From NCBI GenBank assembly GCA_037623315.1, contig JBBJJH010000009.1, forward strand, positions 1-64,000: a stretch of 64,000 bases of DNA, in the 5' to 3' direction. Every line of letters begins with the position of its first letter. The stretch's first letter is position 1. Shown piece after piece: positions 1-9,855 of this stretch. The translations under genes and the position numbers were made by a program. A model generated the notes under the pieces. The model had not been told where the DNA came from and ran no database searches. It was given only the letters and a program-made list of their open reading frames with translations. Source of the stretch: Halanaerobiaceae bacterium ANBcell28 (GTDB lineage Bacteria; Bacillota; Halanaerobiia; Halanaerobiales; DTU029).

Positions 1-56
1 TTTATGTAAAATTAATTTGATAATTATTGCAATTTTAATTTGCTAATTTACAGTAT

Positions 57-3000
57 GTTTCAATCCTTCTTCTGCTGGATTATCAGTTATATCAATATAA
101 CCACTTCCATGAGTATGTCCATCCACAAAGTTTCAATCCTTCTTCTGCTGGATTATCAGTTATATCACTGACTCCCATTCGTTACCATGTATGCCAAACT
201 GGTTTCAATCCTTCTTCTGCTGGATTATCAGTTATATCTTTCTCATCTCCAAATTTAGGTAATAACTCTCTAGTTTCAATCCTTCTTCTGCTGGATTATC
301 AGTTATATCCAGTCAAGCGTGAGGTCTCTGCGTGGATTTTTGTAAGTTTCAATCCTTCTTCTGCTGGATTATCAGTTATATCTATTATTTTACCTATATA
401 CTCGTTAATGCTTTCTAGTTTCAATCCTTCTTCTGCTGGATTATCAGTTATATCCCGTTTTAAATAATATTAGGCAGGTGTGTTAATGAAGTTTCAATCC
501 TTCTTCTGCTGGATTATCAGTTATATCTGGTTGTTACAAGCCCTACATTTAACATCTTATTATGTTTCAATCCTTCTTCTGCTGGATTATCAGTTATATC
601 AGTGATATTGTTAATGATTTTAAAAAGGGTTTAGGTGTTTCAATCCTTCTTCTGCTGGATTATCAGTTATATCCCTGTACTTCTACCATTAAAATTTTGT
701 GACGCTTTTTGTTTCAATCCTTCTTCTGCTGGATTATCAGTTATATCTCGTAACCCACGTATCAAGATTTTCATTAAGCAAGGGTTTCAATCCTTCTTCT
801 GCTGGATTATCAGTTATATCAATTTACAGAACGCTTTAGCATCACCAATAAATGCTAGTTTCAATCCTTCTTCTGCTGGATTATCAGTTATATCTTTTTA
901 ATTTTTCTTTTGCTGCTTTTTTCCCATGGCCGTTTCAATCCTTCTTCTGCTGGATTATCAGTTATATCCAATAATCCGCGTGGTTTTTTAATGTTGTCTC
1001 CATTTAGTTTCAATCCTTCTTCTGCTGGATTATCAGTTATATCCTATCTTGTAGCCTTTCCACTCAATCTCTTTGCTTTGTTTCAATCCTTCTTCTGCTG
1101 GATTATCAGTTATATCTTAATACGCCTAATTTTAAGGCTAAAGGAGACAAAAAGTTTCAATCCTTCTTCTGCTGGATTATCAGTTATATCTGGCACCAAA
1201 GAAATTTCTTCATATCAAGATATTGAGCGTTTCAATCCTTCTTCTGCTGGATTATCAGTTATATCCCATTTCGTTATATTGCTCACTTTCTCCTTTGCTT
1301 GTGTTTCAATCCTTCTTCTGCTGGATTATCAGTTATATCTTCCATTTTATCTGGATCATAGCCTTTGTATGCAGTGTTTCAATCCTTCTTCTGCTGGATT
1401 ATCAGTTATATCCCGATATGTTTTATTTGTCAAATTCCAAACTCTCTAGTTTCAATCCTTCTTCTGCTGGATTATCAGTTATATCCCAGTGTGGGACATA
1501 TTAGGGCGTCCTTTAGTGGTAAGTTTCAATCCTTCTTCTGCTGGATTATCAGTTATATCCAGAGGGAGCAGGGATTTTGTGGAATGTTCTACTCGAGTTT
1601 CAATCCTTCTTCTGCTGGATTATCAGTTATATCACTTTTGCACCAAAACCCTTCCCATCTCTTAGTGCAGTTTCAATCCTTCTTCTGCTGGATTATCAGT
1701 TATATCATAGGTATCGCTAATATTAATGCTTTCCAGGATAGGTTTCAATCCTTCTTCTGCTGGATTATCAGTTATATCATTAAATACATATTACCTAATA
1801 TAACGGTACCGGAAAGTTTCAATCCTTCTTCTGCTGGATTATCAGTTATATCCTAATGCAAGTATTGACGATAATGCTAATGTAACAAAGTTTCAATCCT
1901 TCTTCTGCTGGATTATCAGTTATATCTGTTCTACCCATATAGGAAAGTTTCCTTAATTCACTGTTTCAATCCTTCTTCTGCTGGATTATCAGTTATATCC
2001 CGTTTTAAATAATATTAGGCAGGTGTGTTAATGAAGTTTCAATCCTTCTTCTGCTGGATTATCAGTTATATCCCTCTGCTAGTATCATCATTGGGTCGAC
2101 TGATGTTAAGTTTCAATCCTTCTTCTGCTGGATTATCAGTTATATCTATAGTTGTGCGGACGAAGCTAAAGAACACATAGGAAGCAGTTTCAATCCTTCT
2201 TCTGCTGGATTATCAGTTATATCATGCCACAAAATATCATAGACGTATCAACAGCACTGTTTCAATCCTTCTTCTGCTGGATTATCAGTTATATCATAGT
2301 TGTGCGGACGAAGCTAAAGAACACATAGGAAGCAGTTTCAATCCTTCTTCTGCTGGATTATCAGTTATATCCAATCCTCCTGCAGCGAAAGCATCTTCCG
2401 GGAAGGGTTTCAATCCTTCTTCTGCTGGATTATCAGTTATATCGTCAAATCCTCTGTCTAGGTTTAACTCATTTCTGAGGTTTCAATCCTTCTTCTGCTG
2501 GATTATCAGTTATATCCCACCCTAACCATAACGCCTTTTCTCTTTGTTTTAGTTTCAATCCTTCTTCTGCTGGATTATCAGTTATATCTGTTAAGATAAG
2601 CTTGTCCGTGGTTTATTTTTTTCAGTTTCAATCCTTCTTCTGCTGGATTATCAGTTATATCGCATTTAACGAATCTTCATTTCCTTTTTTTGCTTCGTTT
2701 CAATCCTTCTTCTGCTGGATTATCAGTTATATCTTTTTCTTCGTCATTTTGCGGGAACGAAAACAAAGAAGTTTCAATCCTTCTTCTGCTGGATTATCAG
2801 TTATATCTAAAAATATGATTGCTATTGTGCAAAGGAGTATTTTGTTTCAATCCTTCTTCTGCTGGATTATCAGTTATATCATGTAAGAAAACCAGGCAAA
2901 TACAGTAAGCAGAAAAGTTTCAATCCTTCTTCTGCTGGATTATCAGTTATATCCACCATTAAGCAAGCCGGTAATCCTCGTCAAGCAATGTTTCAATCCT

Positions 3001-3828
3001 TCTTCTGCTGGATTATCAGTTATATCCTTCCCTTCCAGCTTCTCCGCTTAATTTCATTTCTTGTTTCAATCCTTCTTCTGCTGGATTATCAGTTATATCT
3101 AGGGGGTGAAGGAACAATTGGCTAGATCTTATAAGTTTCAATCCTTCTTCTGCTGGATTATCAGTTATATCAAGAATGATACTCTATTAATCTTGGATCT
3201 ACAAGAGTTTCAATCCTTCTTCTGCTGGATTATCAGTTATATCTTTCTAATCCTCTGTATTCTATATCCTTCTTTTATTCGTTTCAATCCTTCTTCTGCT
3301 GGATTATCAGTTATATCGTGGGGGCAGTGGTAGTATACTTATCAATTCAAAATGTTTCAATCCTTCTTCTGCTGGATTATCAGTTATATCCAAAATTTAG
3401 GTACTTACACTTATATATCTTCAACGTTTCAATCCTTCTTCTGCTGGATTATCAGTTATATCTGGATAATAAACAGCCTTTTCCGGGGCATGAGTTGTCG
3501 TTTCAATCCTTCTTCTGCTGGATTATCAGTTATATCCACACCCAAAAGATAGACAATTTTGGGATGATATGTGTTTCAATCCTTCTTCTGCTGGATTATC
3601 AGTTATATCCCATATTACCGCCTGCTGTCCGTTCTCTTTCGCCAAGTTTCAATCCTTCTTCTGCTGGATTATCAGTTATATCTTGATGGAGGGCACTTAT
3701 GTAATAAATGATAGTATACGTTTCAATCCTTCTTCTGCTGGATTATCAGTTATATCCGGGATACGGCTAAGTAATTCAGAAAATAATCTAAGTTTCAATC
3801 CTTCTTCTGCTGGATTATCAGTTATATC
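57..3828 (-). CRISPR. CRISPR array, 52 repeats, 51 spacers (type I-B)
   Basis: Fifty-two copies of a 37-bp repeat start with GTTTCAATCC and end with TTATATC on the plus strand. The first is at 57-93 and the last at 3792-3828. Spacers are 34-40 nt, mostly 35-37. All copies appear identical by eye, including the leader-distal end at 57, where degenerate repeats are usual. Read on the minus strand the repeat ends in GGATTGAAAC, matching the ATTGAAAC 5' handle typical of type I-B crRNAs. I therefore infer leftward transcription, with the leader at 3829 and up. The only self-complementarity is a weak 5-bp AATCC/GGATT stem. Two spacers are present twice: 455-490 equals 2000-2035, and 2147-2186 equals 2296-2334 apart from one end base. 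The repeat has no stop codon in the plus frames, so it generates spurious open frames that are not genes. Confidence 0.99.
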
Positions 3829-4037
3829 CCGTCACGGTTCATGAACCCTACTATAACAGTAATTAAATAGTTTCTTTGAGATCTTAACTCCACCTCCATA
3901 TGATGTATAATTATAAATTTATAGTCAAAAATTGATTTTTGCCGTTAGTAAAGAAGTCCATATATCTTTCATATAACAACTATTCCCTACCATTGTATAA
4001 TTATTCATCAATAATTTTGCTTCGGAATAATAAAATC
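3829..4037 (-). promoter_or_regulatory. Probable CRISPR leader
   Basis: This is a 209-bp gene-free, AT-rich stretch between the cas6 stop and the first-transcribed repeat. It is placed as the leader because the repeat orientation puts transcription on the minus strand. It contains a perfect 12-bp palindrome GGTTCATGAACC at 3836-3847, only 7 bp from the repeat, and a second imperfect dyad (TACTATAACAGTA, about 3849-3861). A TTGACT hexamer (minus strand, 3923-3928) has only poorly spaced -10-like boxes near it, so the start of transcription is uncertain. Transcription could also read through from the cas operon, since no terminator hairpin is visible. Confidence 0.7.
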
Positions 4038-4727
4038 TTATATAATTTTTTCTCTAACAATAGTTCCAAAACCACGACTAGTAGATTTACCTAGTCCTAG
4101 ATGTTCAGGTAAGTATACATTAGAAAAAAAGTATCCTGTAAAGCCTATCATGTCTTCACCTTTAAATTTAACATTAATATTTGATAAAGAAGGTACCACA
4201 TTTACATCCTCTTCAATCCACCAACCTATACCACTTGCAAAGCTCAATATATTTCCTGTAATTATAGTTTTTAGGAAATCCATTTTCTCTTTTTGAGAGG
4301 CATTAATATATTCTTCTTTATATGCTTTATAGTTTTCCTGACTTAATCCCAACCATGGAGTAATAAAACTGTATTTATATATTGGCATACCATAATCGTT
4401 GTTTATCTTTACAATTTCATTATTCACAGCCAACTTTCCTCCAGGAGAAATATATTCTTTATTACCTAATATAAGTTTCTCAATGGAAAGAAAATGTTCT
4501 GCTATTAAATCCCCACCTTTATTTATGCCTAGAATATAAGGTTTCTTATTAATGATCTTGTATTGGATTAATGGATAAGCATAACGCAAGCTTCCATCAT
4601 CATAATGATTATGAAACAATATTTCTTTAAAATTATTAGCAAAAAAACCTCTTAATTTATGACCATATCTTAGTGATAATTTATCCTCTATATCAAATAT
4701 TAAAGAAACTAGTTTAATTTCTGGCAA
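4038..4727 (-). CDS. cas6: CRISPR repeat endoribonuclease Cas6
   Basis: Cas6 cuts the long CRISPR transcript inside each repeat and leaves an 8-nt repeat-derived 5' handle on the crRNA. The 229-residue length fits the family. The C-terminus carries the glycine-rich loop of Cas6 proteins (LGLGKSTSRGFGTIV, about residues 210-224). His23 (YGHKL) is the best candidate for the general-acid/base histidine of the N-terminal ferredoxin fold, but I cannot confirm it. The start is TTG at 4727-4725, preceded by AGGAGTGA at good spacing. It is the last gene of the operon, 18 bp after cas4 and next to the leader. That is unusual, because in many I-B loci cas6 comes first. Confidence 0.9.
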   Translation of the reverse strand: MPEIKLVSLIFDIEDKLSLRYGHKLRGFFANNFKEILFHNHYDDGSLRYAYPLIQYKIINKKPYILGINKGGDLIAEHFLSIEKLILGNKEYISPGGKLAVNNEIVKINNDYGMPIYKYSFITPWLGLSQENYKAYKEEYINASQKEKMDFLKTIITGNILSFASGIGWWIEEDVNVVPSLSNINVKFKGEDMIGFTGYFFSNVYLPEHLGLGKSTSRGFGTIVREKII

Positions 4728-4745
4728 CTAAATCACTCCTATAAA

Positions 4746-5342
4746 TTACTCTATACATATATTTCTATAAGTACAGTCAGGACACCTTCTTTTATACTTA
4801 GTTCTTTTAGGAAAGTATCCTTTTTTTATTATTTGTATAATTTCATCAATGATTTCTTTCACTTTACTATACTGGTTTTTATCTATTTTAAATTCTTTTA
4901 ATAAATTTTTACTACGAACATAAACAATAAACGCTTTATCTACTCTAATATTAAAATTTTCTTCAATCAACATACTATACATTACTGCCTGATATTTATG
5001 TGTAGAAAAAGTTTTATCTTTATATTTTGCAAATTTATAATCTAATGAGGCAGCACTACCATCTTCCAGGAATAAAACTTCATCAACAATACCATGAATT
5101 TTATATTTCTTTGAATATAGTTTTTGATCAATAAATTTATCTTTAACTCCGATTTTCTTCCTTAAGTAGTTTTTATTTATATTAGCCTTAGTTTTATGTA
5201 CTTCTCTTCCCATAATAACCTTAAAGCGATTACTTTCATGCTGGGGAATTTTTAAATAAGACATAAAATAAATAAACCTGGGACAATATAAATATTCAAT
5301 CACTTCAGAAGGAGTTATACTTATATAATTTTTATCATACAT
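4746..5342 (-). CDS. cas4: CRISPR adaptation exonuclease Cas4
   Basis: Cas4 is a RecB-family Fe-S nuclease that trims prespacers and helps Cas1-Cas2 choose PAM-adjacent DNA in the correct orientation. All four cluster cysteines are present: Cys20 (EYLYCP) near the N-terminus and Cys187, Cys190 and Cys196 in the C-terminal CPDCTYRNIC motif. The nuclease core shows the expected acidic and lysine residues in GIVDEVLF and ASLDYKFAKYKDK. The length of 198 residues is normal for stand-alone Cas4. The gene lies between cas2 and cas6 with short gaps of 8 and 18 bp, so it is co-transcribed. Placement after cas2 rather than before cas1 is less usual. Confidence 0.94.
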   Translation of the reverse strand: MYDKNYISITPSEVIEYLYCPRFIYFMSYLKIPQHESNRFKVIMGREVHKTKANINKNYLRKKIGVKDKFIDQKLYSKKYKIHGIVDEVLFLEDGSAASLDYKFAKYKDKTFSTHKYQAVMYSMLIEENFNIRVDKAFIVYVRSKNLLKEFKIDKNQYSKVKEIIDEIIQIIKKGYFPKRTKYKRRCPDCTYRNICIE

Positions 5343-5350
5343 AGAATCAC

Positions 5351-5641
5351 CTACAAAAACAGACTACTTATCTCATCATTAATCATGGCTTTATCAAAAG
5401 CCTGTCCCAATAATTCTACTTTCCTGAAATCATCCTGGCACATTGGGAAAACATAGACTGAGTCCTCATCTGGGTTAATCATTTCTTCTGCATATACAAC
5501 TAACTCATCTAATAAATTATTATCTATATTACCGAGAAAGACCGACATTTGAACTCTATATAACCCTTGTTCAATTGCTTTATCTGACAGCCTTTTTCTA
5601 ATCTTATCCTCCACAATGTCATAAATAAACCATACAAGCAT
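5351..5641 (-). CDS. cas2: CRISPR adaptation protein Cas2
   Basis: Cas2 is the small ferredoxin-fold dimer that bridges two Cas1 dimers in the spacer-integration complex. The 96-residue product begins MLVWFIYDI, with the conserved acidic residue at Asp8 at the end of beta-strand 1. It continues into the usual GLYRVQMSVFLGNI segment. The gene starts 5 bp after the cas1 stop and is followed 8 bp later by cas4, so the three adaptation genes are very likely translated from one message. Length and motifs are ordinary and nothing suggests degeneration. Confidence 0.95.
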   Translation of the reverse strand: MLVWFIYDIVEDKIRKRLSDKAIEQGLYRVQMSVFLGNIDNNLLDELVVYAEEMINPDEDSVYVFPMCQDDFRKVELLGQAFDKAMINDEISSLFL

Positions 5642-5646
5642 TTATA

Positions 5647-6627
5647 TCAACTTCCTTCCTTTATAAAGCTATTAGCCAGATTATGAGCATCATATTGAAT
5701 AGTATTTTCAATAGTAATTTGTCTCCCCTTATATCGTACTTTATCTTGAAAATACTCATTAAGATTTGTTATCAATAACTTTTTTCCCTCATCGTTTAAG
5801 GTTAATCCACCACTTATTTTGTCAAAATAGGATTTTCTAACTTGCTTTCGACTAAATAATTTCATAACAATCCTGTCAATATAATGTCTATATGGTTCTA
5901 TAAAATCAAAAACAAAAGATTTTTTATTATATCCGTCAGTATGCAATATACCCACATAAGGATCTAACCCGGCAATAATAAGTGCTTTCTCCACTTTGCC
6001 ATATAAAACCCCATATCCATAATTAAGAAGACAATTAAATTCATCTTTAGCAGGTCTAAAGCTTCTACCTTGAAATTGATATCGATCTGATAATAAATAA
6101 CTCAAGCATCCAAAATACTTTTTAGAGACATTCCCCTCATAACCCATTAAGCTATATCTTATATCATCAATTAAACCCTCTAATTTAATAATTTTGTTTT
6201 TAAGTAATTCTATTTCTTCTATCCCTTTATCTAAATAGTCCTGTTTTTCTTTTCCGCGTTTTATACCAAGATCGTATAAATGTTTAATCATATTATCTGT
6301 TTTTTCAATCATTAAATCTTTTATTACTTTTGTGCCTTCTTTAGTTGAAGCTATTTCAAGCTGTCTTCTTCTAATATAGGTAGTGCTGCCAAGCTTAGGA
6401 TGCCATACTTTTCCTAGAGAACCTCCAAATTGATCCAAGAACTGAATTTCAATATTATTTTCCAGTGCTAGTTTAACCGCATCTGTACTTACAGCTGCAC
6501 CAGTAGTAATTAATATTGAGTCTATCTTTTTTGCAGAAATCCTCTTTTTAGCTTCTTCGTTTTTAATTTCAAATGAATTTTGAACAACATGAAGATAGCT
6601 GCCATATGTATTTATAACTAACTGCAT
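5647..6627 (-). CDS. cas1: CRISPR integrase Cas1
   Basis: Cas1 is the metal-dependent integrase that inserts new spacers at the leader end of the array. I start it at the ATG at 6627 (326 residues) because AGGTGA sits at correct spacing before it. A GTG three codons upstream is also open. The metal-binding residues of the family are all present: Glu164 in GYEGNVSKKYF, His229 in GILHTD and Asp241 in FDFIEPYR. The N-terminal beta-sandwich domain (about residues 1-80) and C-terminal helical domain have normal proportions. The gene follows cas3 by roughly 24 bp and precedes cas2 by 5 bp. The intact catalytic set fits an array that still acquires spacers. Confidence 0.97.
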   Translation of the reverse strand: MQLVINTYGSYLHVVQNSFEIKNEEAKKRISAKKIDSILITTGAAVSTDAVKLALENNIEIQFLDQFGGSLGKVWHPKLGSTTYIRRRQLEIASTKEGTKVIKDLMIEKTDNMIKHLYDLGIKRGKEKQDYLDKGIEEIELLKNKIIKLEGLIDDIRYSLMGYEGNVSKKYFGCLSYLLSDRYQFQGRSFRPAKDEFNCLLNYGYGVLYGKVEKALIIAGLDPYVGILHTDGYNKKSFVFDFIEPYRHYIDRIVMKLFSRKQVRKSYFDKISGGLTLNDEGKKLLITNLNEYFQDKVRYKGRQITIENTIQYDAHNLANSFIKEGS

Positions 6628-6651
6628 AATAATCACCTACCTTCTACTTGA

Positions 6652-9117
6652 CTAAGTAAATACAGTAGTTTGAAAGGGTTTTTTGGGTTCTTTACAAAAA
6701 CCAATATTTTCATCATATAAATATTTTTTTTGATCTTTATAACTAACATATTTAATAAACCTAAACTTATTTATAATATGATGTTTTTCATATTCTCTTA
6801 ACTGATTCTTATAGACACTTATTATATACTGAGATAACTGTTTATTTATTATTTCTTTTTTAGCTATCAATTTATTTAACTTTTTTCTGTTACGAACAAG
6901 TTTTATTTCAGCATATATATCTTTAAGTTCTGCTATTTTATTTTCAATATCTTCGTTTTTACAGATAACTACATTTGTTTTTCCTCTTTGATTATTAATT
7001 ATCTTAAATCTAGAAATAGGATTCTGATTATTTGTTTCTTTACTGTAATTCAAATTACATATTGCATTTAAAAAATGATCACTTTCTCTTTTATACTTAT
7101 TTCTAATTTCCGAAAAATAGTCTTCACTCATTTTGCTAAATGACTTATTTTCACTTAAAACCTCTTTGCATATTTCAAGTAGGGTATTATCATAAACTTT
7201 AGTACAGTATTTTTCTCCTTCATCATTTACTAGCATTACAATATTAACCTTTCCTTTTTTTGATAATTCTCCACTTCTATTACAACGTCCAGCAACTTGC
7301 ACTATAGAATCTAGTGGTGCAAAATCTCTGAAAACCTCTTCATAACTCATATTTACCCCTGCTTCAATTAATTGAGTTGATATTACTATTATTTTTTCAC
7401 CATTGTCTATTTTTTTATTAATTTCTTTTATTTTTTTTAATCTATCTATTGGTATTAAATTCGTTGTCAACGAATACACCTGATATTCTTTTGGCGAAAA
7501 AGACTCATAAACTTGTTGATAAATATTTAAAGCAGAACTAATAGTATTACAAACAATTAATCCCGTATTACTTTTAAAATTAGACTCCAAATACTCTATA
7601 AATTCTGCAATATTATACGAAATAGATAGTTGATCAATTATTTTAAGATTCACTCTATCAAATACTTTTCTTTTACTATATTTTTTTTCGTTAACTAAGT
7701 TAATAATATCGGTTCCAGATATAATTTCAGGTTGAGTAGCTGTCATCAATAAAATATGAGTATTAAATTTATAAGCCAGTATTTTTAATACTTTCCCAAC
7801 AACATTATAATATTCTACTGGAATATTTTGAACTTCATCTAGTATAATGATTGAATTTACAATATTATGAAATTTTTTCAAATAGCTATTCTTATTTCCT
7901 ATTATACTTTGAAGCAATTGTACAAAAGTTGTAACAATATTACCAGATTCCCATGATTCTAGTAATAACTTATTATCTAAATATCCTTCCATATTAAGGC
8001 TTTCAGCACTATCTTTTTCTAAATCTATATCTTTTTTAAGTTCCATAGGAGTTATATAATGGTGTTTTAATAAATATTTAGTTGGATTTTTTCGGTATAT
8101 TTCTTTGAGATTAAAATCAATTATTTTTTCAAACTCATCATAATTTTGGTCAATAATAGAAGTATATGGTAGGCAATAAATAATTTTTTGTCCACCTACA
8201 GAAATCCTCCTTAGTTTATTAGCAAAAGCAAATGACGCAAACGTTTTACCAATGCCTGTAGGAGCAGTCAGACTATATAGGTAATTTGTTGTTTTTATCT
8301 TTGGGTTATTTGTAACATCACGAAAAAAATCACTCCTTGCTTTATTAATAGGAATATCAATTTTATATTTTTCTGGTTTTTCTTTTCTATTTTTACTAAT
8401 GTAATTATGCACATTTATAAATTCTTCTGCTGCACCTTCAAAATAATCATTATTTAATCTAGCAGCATCTTTTTTATCAGTATCTATTAAAACTGAATAT
8501 AGTAAGTTAGTTATTAAAAACAACTCAATAGACTCATCCTCTTCCTGGTAAATATCTTCTAAAAGTATATCTCTAAATAATTCTGATACATCATCTATTT
8601 CCATCACAAATTCTTCTAACTCATCAATCAATTCTTCAAAACTATAAATCATATCTTTGAATATGTCATCATAAATTCTCCTTACTTGATTATACGAGTT
8701 TTGTTTTATATCTTGTATTTGCATTTGTATATGATAAAAAGTCTCACCACAATCTTCTAAAGGAGATTCAAGATTTCCATGGTGTCTCTTAACTATCATA
8801 TACCCTATCATTGCTATCAACTTACCATAGTCTTTTTTTATTAAAATATAAGCCAATATCCCAGATATTAGACCATGGTGGGAGAATACATTCTCCTCAC
8901 CATGAACTAAATATTTTTGAAAAAAAGTAGTCGACTTTCCAAAATCATGTATTGCACCTATTAGGAAGCTTAATCGGGCAAGTTCATCTTCGGTGATAAT
9001 TGTTAAATTTAAATTCTTATGGGATATAATATTTTTACATTCCATAGCCACATTTTTTAAGTGAGTTTCTAATTTTTTTTTATTATCAGAAGAATAGTGT
9101 GAATATAAATCTTCCAT
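6652..9117 (-). CDS. cas3: CRISPR helicase-nuclease Cas3 (HD + DExD/H)
   Basis: Cas3 is recruited by the target-bound Cascade complex, nicks the displaced strand and unwinds and degrades target DNA. The N-terminal HD nuclease has His20, the His57-Asp58 pair (GAIHDFGK) and His80 (FSHHG). The SF2 helicase has Walker A TAPTGIGKT at 284-292, DEVQ at 427-430 in place of the textbook DEAH/DExH, MTATQP as motif III and VAGRCNRSG as motif VI. Both activities are therefore in one 821-residue chain, as in most I-B systems. The gene is 5 bp after cas5 and upstream of cas1. No frameshift or missing motif is seen, so interference should be functional. Confidence 0.97.
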   Translation of the reverse strand: MEDLYSHYSSDNKKKLETHLKNVAMECKNIISHKNLNLTIITEDELARLSFLIGAIHDFGKSTTFFQKYLVHGEENVFSHHGLISGILAYILIKKDYGKLIAMIGYMIVKRHHGNLESPLEDCGETFYHIQMQIQDIKQNSYNQVRRIYDDIFKDMIYSFEELIDELEEFVMEIDDVSELFRDILLEDIYQEEDESIELFLITNLLYSVLIDTDKKDAARLNNDYFEGAAEEFINVHNYISKNRKEKPEKYKIDIPINKARSDFFRDVTNNPKIKTTNYLYSLTAPTGIGKTFASFAFANKLRRISVGGQKIIYCLPYTSIIDQNYDEFEKIIDFNLKEIYRKNPTKYLLKHHYITPMELKKDIDLEKDSAESLNMEGYLDNKLLLESWESGNIVTTFVQLLQSIIGNKNSYLKKFHNIVNSIIILDEVQNIPVEYYNVVGKVLKILAYKFNTHILLMTATQPEIISGTDIINLVNEKKYSKRKVFDRVNLKIIDQLSISYNIAEFIEYLESNFKSNTGLIVCNTISSALNIYQQVYESFSPKEYQVYSLTTNLIPIDRLKKIKEINKKIDNGEKIIVISTQLIEAGVNMSYEEVFRDFAPLDSIVQVAGRCNRSGELSKKGKVNIVMLVNDEGEKYCTKVYDNTLLEICKEVLSENKSFSKMSEDYFSEIRNKYKRESDHFLNAICNLNYSKETNNQNPISRFKIINNQRGKTNVVICKNEDIENKIAELKDIYAEIKLVRNRKKLNKLIAKKEIINKQLSQYIISVYKNQLREYEKHHIINKFRFIKYVSYKDQKKYLYDENIGFCKEPKKPFQTTVFT

Positions 9118-9122
9118 TTAGA

Positions 9123-9839
9123 TCACCTCAAAGGAGTATAAAAACTTATATACTCATTCCTTATTTTTATTATTTCATTAAAAACGCCACATATGTTATC
9201 TCCGTTTTCTTCAAAACAAACATTAACCACTCTTTCAGGTTCCCGACCAGTCTCTAATTTTATAAATGAGGCTGGCATATTATCAAAAATTAAATTACTA
9301 GAAACATTACTATCTAATTCTTTTATGTTGTTTTTATAAGTTAAAGTTTTTATCTTTCCTCTATAATTATTAACTATATCAATTTCATCTATTAGATCAT
9401 TAAATTCTGCAACAGCCCTAAACTGCCGTTGCCCTAAAAACAAACCATACCCATTCTTATTTTCCTTAATATTAGCCGTTAATTCATCTAACAAAGATTC
9501 ATCTTGATGTGTAAAAAAGACTCTATATGATAACGTATTTTCTGTTGGTAATAACAGTTGTAATCTTACCTGCGTATGTCCTCCATCTTCTTTTAAATAA
9601 TTCATGCATTCAAAATGAGTGTAACATTTATTTTTAATTTTTACTCCAAATTTAGCTTGTCCTGGTGATAGTAAGTCATAGTAACTATCTCGTGGTTTTT
9701 TCAATATTGAAGCAACCATACCCATTAAAACTGTTCTGGGAGGAATTTTATATGTTAAAGAACTTTTATTACTATAATATTTTTTAAAATGTGCAACTTT
9801 ACCTTTAATTGTAAATATCAGGACTTTATTAATATCCAT
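9123..9839 (-). CDS. cas5: Cascade subunit Cas5 (I-B)
   Basis: Cas5 is a RAMP-fold protein that caps the 5' handle of the crRNA in Cascade and contacts the large subunit. The 238-residue product begins with a hydrophobic strand (KVLIFTIKGKVAHFKKYY) followed by KIPPRTVLMGMVASIL, a conserved N-terminal pattern of Cas5 of subtype I-B/Hmari. GLFLGQRQF lies in the mid region. The family is recognised from this pattern and from its position directly between cas7 (16 bp) and cas3 (5 bp). The exact sub-family name is inference. Confidence 0.92.
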   Translation of the reverse strand: MDINKVLIFTIKGKVAHFKKYYSNKSSLTYKIPPRTVLMGMVASILKKPRDSYYDLLSPGQAKFGVKIKNKCYTHFECMNYLKEDGGHTQVRLQLLLPTENTLSYRVFFTHQDESLLDELTANIKENKNGYGLFLGQRQFRAVAEFNDLIDEIDIVNNYRGKIKTLTYKNNIKELDSNVSSNLIFDNMPASFIKLETGREPERVVNVCFEENGDNICGVFNEIIKIRNEYISFYTPLR

Positions 9840-9855
9840 AATAACAACTCCTACT

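Noticed and set aside
1-56. The AT-rich stretch left of the array as the leader
   Set aside because: The ATTGAAAC end of the repeat places the crRNA handle on the minus strand, so the leader should be on the right. No promoter-like sequence was seen here, and only 56 bp are visible.
635-3844. Several open reading frames of 60-180 codons across the CRISPR array
   Set aside because: They are translations of the stop-free repeat in three frames (recurring FNPSSAGLSVIS, FQSFFCWIISYI and ILLLLDYQLY) and have no coding reality.
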